From: Macrostomum hystrix
Taxonomy: Eukaryota; Platyhelminthes; Macrostomidae
Reading direction: 5' to 3'
Assembly (NCBI GenBank): GCA_950097015.1
Contig: CATNEN010000008.1
Location: 4,066,501 to 4,130,500, forward strand
DNA length: 64,000 nucleotides
Shown in pieces: positions 59,469-64,000 of the stretch (position 1 is the first letter of the stretch; the number at the start of each line of letters is the position of its first letter). Under the pieces are notes generated by a model. That model had not been told where the DNA came from. It searched no databases and was given only the letters and a program-made list of their open reading frames with translations. A program made the position numbers and the translations under genes.

Positions 59469-62400
59469 ATGGAGGCTGCAGCAGCTGGCCCTGCCGCTGG
59501 TGGCAGCAATGGCGAAATGTACTCCATCGCCGCCGATGTCATCCAGGAAGAGGAGGCGACACCGCGCGGCTCTTCAAGCTCAGTCAATGGCCGGCCGAAG
59601 CAGCCGCAGCCGCAGCCGTCCAGAAGCCACAGGAAGTCGCAGCATCATCAGACCCAGCAGCAGCGTCAGCAGGTGAAGCAGGACCAAATCAAATGGATCA
59701 CCGCCGATGCCAAGAATGGCTTCTTGAGAATCTACCGACGAGACGCCCCCCAGGTGACCAACGGCCTGGCAGGATCAATAGCAGCCGCAGCCAAGGCCTC
59801 CTCGGTGATCGCCTGCACCACGGAGACAAGCGCGGCCAGGATTTGCCAGCAGATAAACTTGGCCAGCAACGCGCTCCACATGGAGACTCCGGACGGCCGT
59901 TTGCGCCGTCTCGACCCGTTCGAATGCCCGCTGGCGCTGCAGAATGCCCGGCTAATTGAGCTGGGATACTCAGAGATCAGGCACGTTCAAAGGCTAGGCC
60001 CGGCCATAGACATCGGCTGCTGCGTGGCTCGCTTCTACGCAGGCAGGCCAGCCGGCTGCCGGACCTTCGCCAGGCACAACCTGCAGGGCCTTCTGGAGGT
60101 TCGCTCTGGTGGCTCCGGGCTGCTGGCCAAGTGGGAGAAGCGACTGTGCGAATGCGGCCCGACTGCCATCACCGTGTACAAGGGTGAGGAGAGTGCCGAT
60201 ATTGTCCCAGTGTCCTAACGTCCCAGTGTCCCAACGTCCCAGTGTCCCAGAGTCCCAGTGTCCCAGTGTCCCAGTGTCCCAACGTCCCAGTATCCCAGTG
60301 TCCCAGTGTCCTAACGTCCCAGTGTCCCAACGTCCCAGTGTCCCAACGTCCCAGTGTCCTAACGTCCCAGTGTCCCAACGTCCCAGTGTCCCAACGTCCC
60401 AGTGTCCCAACGTCCCAGTGTCCCAACGTCCCAGTGTCCCAACGTCCCAGTGTCCTAACGTCCCAGTGTCCCAACGTCCCAGTGTCCCAACGTCCCAGTG
60501 TCCCAGCGTCACATTGACTCTGAATCGCTGAATATCTCGACGGTGCATGACGTCGGACGGCTTTGAAAGTTTGGTCATTGTGTAAAGGGCGCAAAATGTT
60601 GATTCAGATGGTGGACTTTCACGAAAATCGGTCATTCGGTTTGGGAGCTATCTAGAAGTAGGCAGCGGGTATTTGAAATATCCCAGTGGTGTTTCCACTG
60701 TTAACCGGGCAAAGCCTTGGCCCGAACTCAGGCACGGATAAGCTGGGAGGCGACCAAAGCTCGATTCTGCTGGCCAAGGGCAGCGTGGCGGCTGTGCGCG
60801 GTGGCAAGGCCGGTCGCGAGCACTGCCTCCTGGTGCGCGGGATCGGGCGCAACGGCGAGAAGGATCTGCTGCTGGCCTTCAAGGACGGAGTGGTCATGGA
60901 GCGCTGGCGAAAGCACATCGAGAAGGTGAGGAACCCGACTGGGAGGGATGAGAGGTAGAGTGATTGAGATGATAGGTAGAGTGAGGGAGATGAGAGGTAG
61001 AGTGATTGAGATGATACGTAGAGTGAGGGAGATGAGAGGTAGAGTGATTGAGATGATACGTAGAGTGAGGGAGATGATAGGTAGAGTGAGGAAGATGAGA
61101 GGTAGAGTGATTGAGATGAGAGGTAGAGTGAGGGAGATGAGAGGTAGATTGGCCGAGATGAGAAGTAGATTGTGGGGAGATGAGAGGTAGATTGGGGCAG
61201 ATGAGAAGTAGATTGGGGCAGATGAGAAGTAGATTGGGCAGATGAGAAGTAGATTGGGGCAGATGAGAAGCAGATTGGAGGCAGAGTCGGGGAAGTTGAA
61301 AATGTGAGTCCTGAAGCCTTACTGTCTACTTGTGGATTCTATTTCAGAACTTTTATAAGTGTAAATTACTCGTGAATGTCAAAACCGGGTGTTGGCATTC
61401 GTTTGTATTTAAGTATTTTTGTTGCAGATCTACGGAAATAAAGAACTTTGAGACAGTGATACAAAAACACTCACAATTTGTCTCAGACTTTGCGCAAAAC
61501 AGACAGGAAATAATTTTTGTTTCGATTCATGCGTGAAAAAAACAACTCTGATTCTTTAAGAAAAAATTCAACAAGCTGCCTTTAATAGTACAAAAGAGTT
61601 AGATAAAAGTGGCTAATAGTTTTCATTGTGCATTACTAATGAGTAGACACAGATGCAAGTAGTGTCACTATTTTAATTCACCAGTCAACCAGCCAGCAGG
61701 ACCAGACGGTCGACCTATCAGAGAGCCAGCTGGAGACGATCCCGGAGCAGCTGTTCGCGTTGGCCAAGCTGCGCAGTCTCAATCTGAAGCGCAACAGTTT
61801 GTGCACTAAAGCGGTAGCTGAGGCTCTGCAGATTCGAGTGAAACTCGGCTACCTGGAAGATCTGCAGCGATTCCAACATCTCACCGTGCTAAACCTGTCT
61901 GCTAACGCGTTGACGGAATTGCCATCACCTTTGTGCAGTTTGAAGTCGCTTGTTGAGCTAAATATAGCAACCAATCAGATTTCGGCACTGCCTAGCGAGA
62001 TTTCCGGCCTGACCAAGTGAGTGTCTGACAACAAATGAGGATCCAGGAATAGGATAGGGTGGGGAGTGGGGTGGCTGTTGGAGTGGGGTAGTTGCAAATG
62101 TACATTTTAACAGTAGAAAGACCACGCTATTCCCCCCATGGTGAAAGACAACGGAGTGTTTCAAATACCCGCTGCCTAGTTCACGATAGCGCCTAAACCG
62201 AATGACCGATATTCGTGAAAGTCCACTATATGGATCAAAATTTTCCGCCCTTTACGATGAACAAATTTTCAAAGCCGTCCGAGTCGTCAGCGTCGACATA
62301 TTCAGCGATTCTTGTCGAATACCCTGATGAAGCGCAACATCTGAAGCGGCGCTGTGAAAAATTCTATGGCAAATAAAATTTGCTTCAACAAAGCAACATG

Positions 62401-64000
62401 GTTACATGATGCAGTTTTGTGAGCAGAAAAATTATGCCTGTATTTGTGGTTTTTCAAGGACGACGAGAATCGTTGAATATCTCGATGATGACAATGTTTA
62501 CCGGATTGAGCGGAAAATTTTGGCGCGTGTTTTCATGCCGATTGTTGGAATATTTTGAGAGATACGAAAAAAATGAAATCTGGGTATTTCAAATACGCCG
62601 TGGCCTTTCTACTGCTAAGCAGAACCAATCAGCGTGAGGCAAGAGAAAAAATGCTTCACTTATAATTGATAAGGAGAGAAGGGAATGAAGGGAATTGCTG
62701 CTAAGCAGAACCAATCAGCGTGAGGCAAGAGAAAAAATGCTTCACTTATAATTGATAAGGAGAGAAGGGAATGAAGGGAATTGCTGCTAAGCAGAACCAA
62801 TCAGCGTGAGGCAAGAGAAAAAGTGCTTCACTTATAATTGATAAGGAGAGAAGGGAATGACTAACGGATTGAGTATTAATGAACTCAGGCTGGAGATTCT
62901 TCACGCGCACAACAATCGTCTAGCCAGCCTGCCAGAGTCAATGTCAGCCCTGACCAGCCTGTCAATGCTCGTACTGGCCTTCAATCACTTCCTGGAGGTG
63001 CCGCCGGTGCTGGCAGCAATGAGCAGATGGTGTGAGAACATTGTCATGCCTGGCAACCGGATCAGCGGCATCTCGGATCGCCTGGCTGACCGATTGAAGT
63101 CAGTGCGGAGAATCAATTTCAGGATGAACCAGATCTCACTGAATGGCACCAGCTGCCTCAGATTGGACCGGTTTCAACAGCTGGCCTATCTTGATCTCAG
63201 GGATAACTTGGTGAGTGACAGCCAGTGCGAGTGGGTCTTTTGATACATAGGACAGCTAACACTAGTTATTGTTGCAGATTGAAACGTTGGATCTGCGCGA
63301 CCTACCTTTGCTGGAGTTTTTCTGCTGCGAGAGAAACCGACTCACCGAGCTCAAGCTCAACGGCCGCTCACTGAAATCTGTGCTGCTTGACGACAATAGT
63401 GAGCAGGGGCGAGTTGCATGACCGATTCCATCACTTCATAACCAATCCGATCACTTCATGACCAATCCAATCACTTCATGATCAATCGAATCACTTCATG
63501 ACCAATCCGATCACTTCATGACCAATCCAATCACTTCATGATCAATCCATGCACTCTATTGACCAATCCATGGACTCTAATGACCAGTCCATGCACTCTA
63601 ATGACCAATCCATGCACTCTAATGACCAATCCATGCACTCTAATGACCAATCCATGCACTCTAATGACCAATCCATGCACTCTAATGACCAATCCATGCA
63701 CTCTAATGACCAATCCATGCACTCTATTGACCAATCCATGCACTCCGTGACCAAATCAACATCCCGCAGGGCTCGCCAGCTTGGACATCGAGCCGCCGCC
63801 GGAGCAGCTGGAATACCTGGACGCCAGCCAGAACCGCCTGACCCAGCTGCCACCGTACCTTGGCGACCTGAAGCAACTCGTCCACTGCAGACTCGCGCAC
63901 AATTTCCTGACCGAACTGCCTTCGGGATTTTTCCTTGGCGCAGCTGAAGGTCGCCAGCTGAAGGTGCTGAACGCGCACCACAACGTCATCCACTCGCTGC
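59469..64000 (+). CDS. PHLPP: PH domain leucine-rich repeat protein phosphatase, 3'-truncated
   Basis: PHLPP enzymes are PP2C-type phosphatases that dephosphorylate the hydrophobic motif of Akt and PKC. Visible exons: 59469-60183, 60732-60925, 61685-62016, 62889-63210, 63278-63398, 63770-64000 (cut by the window edge), all GT-AG and in phase. The ATG at 59469 is the first in frame. The N-terminus is Ala/Gly then Gln/Ser-rich, followed by an RA-like region (GFLRIYRRDAPQVTNG...LLDPFECPLALQ-type block) and a PH domain split over two exons (LLAKWEKRLCECG...LLLAFKDGVVMERWRKHIE). Leucine-rich repeats follow (LNLSANALTELPSPL, LDLRDNLIETLDL, LDASQNRLTQLPPYL). The LRR order and the FFCCERNRLTEL segment are PHLPP-like. 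The PP2C domain must lie beyond the window. PHLPP1 versus PHLPP2 cannot be decided. Confidence 0.9.
60205..60515. repeat. 16-bp minisatellite in the PHLPP PH-domain intron
   Basis: CCCAGTGTCCCAACGT, about nineteen copies, beginning about 20 bases after the donor at 60184. Each unit has CCCAG, an acceptor-like end. Confidence 0.93.
60530..60713 (-). mobile_element. Fragment of a TTAA-flanked MITE family
   Basis: The minus strand starts TTAA-CAGTGGAAACACCAC and runs through TTTCAAATACCCGCTGCC, AAACCGAATGACCGAT, TTCGTGAAAGTCCAC and TTTCAAAGCCGTCCGA, matching the left part of 62111-62614 in order. The other end is missing. Confidence 0.8.
60945..61285. repeat. ~20-bp repeat in a PHLPP intron
   Basis: GAGATGAGAGGTAGAGTGA and GGGCAGATGAGAAGTAGATT variants, about seventeen copies, starting about 20 bases after the donor at 60926 (GTGAGG). 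Many units contain GAGTGAGG. Confidence 0.88.
61286..61684. other. Unique part of the PHLPP intron
   Basis: AT-rich sequence up to the acceptor at 61684. No gene or repeat was seen. Confidence 0.5.
62111..62614 (+). mobile_element. MITE with inverted ends, TTAA-type insertion
   Basis: The ends CAGTAGAAAGACCACG and its inverted complement with one change (CAGTAGAAAGGCCACG) bound 504 bp. TTAA abuts the left end; CTAA follows the right end, one base off. A second copy at 60530-60713 also abuts TTAA. TTAA duplication is the habit of piggyBac elements; there is no transposase. Confidence 0.7.
62638..62860. repeat. ~80-bp tandem repeat, 3 copies, in a PHLPP intron
   Basis: CTGCTAAGCAGAACCAATCA, then GCGTGAGGCAAGAGAAAAA, TGCTTCACTTATAATTGATA and AGGAGAGAAGGGAATGA. 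Copies are almost identical. The first begins at the right end of the MITE. Confidence 0.92.
63415..63755. repeat. 20/21-bp minisatellites in a PHLPP intron
   Basis: ATCACTTCATGACCAATCC (six copies) changes abruptly to ACTCTAATGACCAATCCATG (about ten copies). They share TGACCAATCC, so one arose from the other. The array begins about 15 bases after the donor at 63399 and ends about 15 bases before the acceptor at 63769. Confidence 0.93.

Noticed and set aside
63531-63853. Short repetitive frames on both strands
   Set aside because: Translations of the 21-bp array in a PHLPP intron; the right end overlaps a true PHLPP exon in the wrong frame or strand.

Overview
This is a window of nuclear DNA from an animal. 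Genes are split into short exons with GT-AG introns. The proteins are animal types: carnitine palmitoyltransferase 1, an SLC6 neurotransmitter transporter, dynactin p24, the ciliary protein IFT144/WDR19, and a PHLPP phosphatase. Transposon remains are of animal kinds (hAT-like, a TTAA-flanked MITE family, a Penelope-like element with a hammerhead-like fold, tRNA-derived SINEs). WDR19 implies ciliated cells. An invertebrate with unusually abundant tandem repeats fits best, but the sequence alone does not let me name the group.

Layout. (1) 910-6649, plus strand: CPT1 lacking its N-terminal exon(s), which lie left of the window or were not seen. (2) 6650-14979: convergent intergenic space, mostly a 4.3-kb array of 22-bp units and a 2-kb array of 17-bp units. 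(3) 14980-23699, minus strand: a glycine-transporter-like SLC6 gene in seven exons. A probable first coding exon lies at 33918-34136 across a 10-kb intron made largely of arrays and one hAT-like element. (4) 38734-45118, minus: a complete three-exon DCTN3 gene whose last exon sits 5.8 kb away behind a 4.7-kb array of 32-bp units. (5) 45119-47258: a divergent intergenic region with a Penelope-like fragment. (6) 47259-58231, plus: a complete WDR19/IFT144 gene (about 1351 codons), with two candidate mutually exclusive exons. (7) 59469 to the window end, plus: PHLPP with its RA-like region, PH domain and first leucine-rich repeats, cut by the window edge.

The genes do not form a pathway. DCTN3 and WDR19, head to head, both serve microtubule-based transport (dynactin; IFT-A, the retrograde train moved by dynein-2), but 2.1 kb of repeat-bearing DNA separates them. 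The main theme is that nearly every large intron holds its own private minisatellite. Unit lengths are mostly 12-40 bp, and many arrays begin within tens of bases of a splice site. Several array units contain splice-site-like motifs. The very long open frames over these arrays are artefacts of stop-free repeats and are not genes.

Exon joins were chosen by reading GT-AG sites and checking that the phases agree and that the joined protein follows the known family. No alignment or database search was run; comparisons to vertebrate proteins are from memory of the families.
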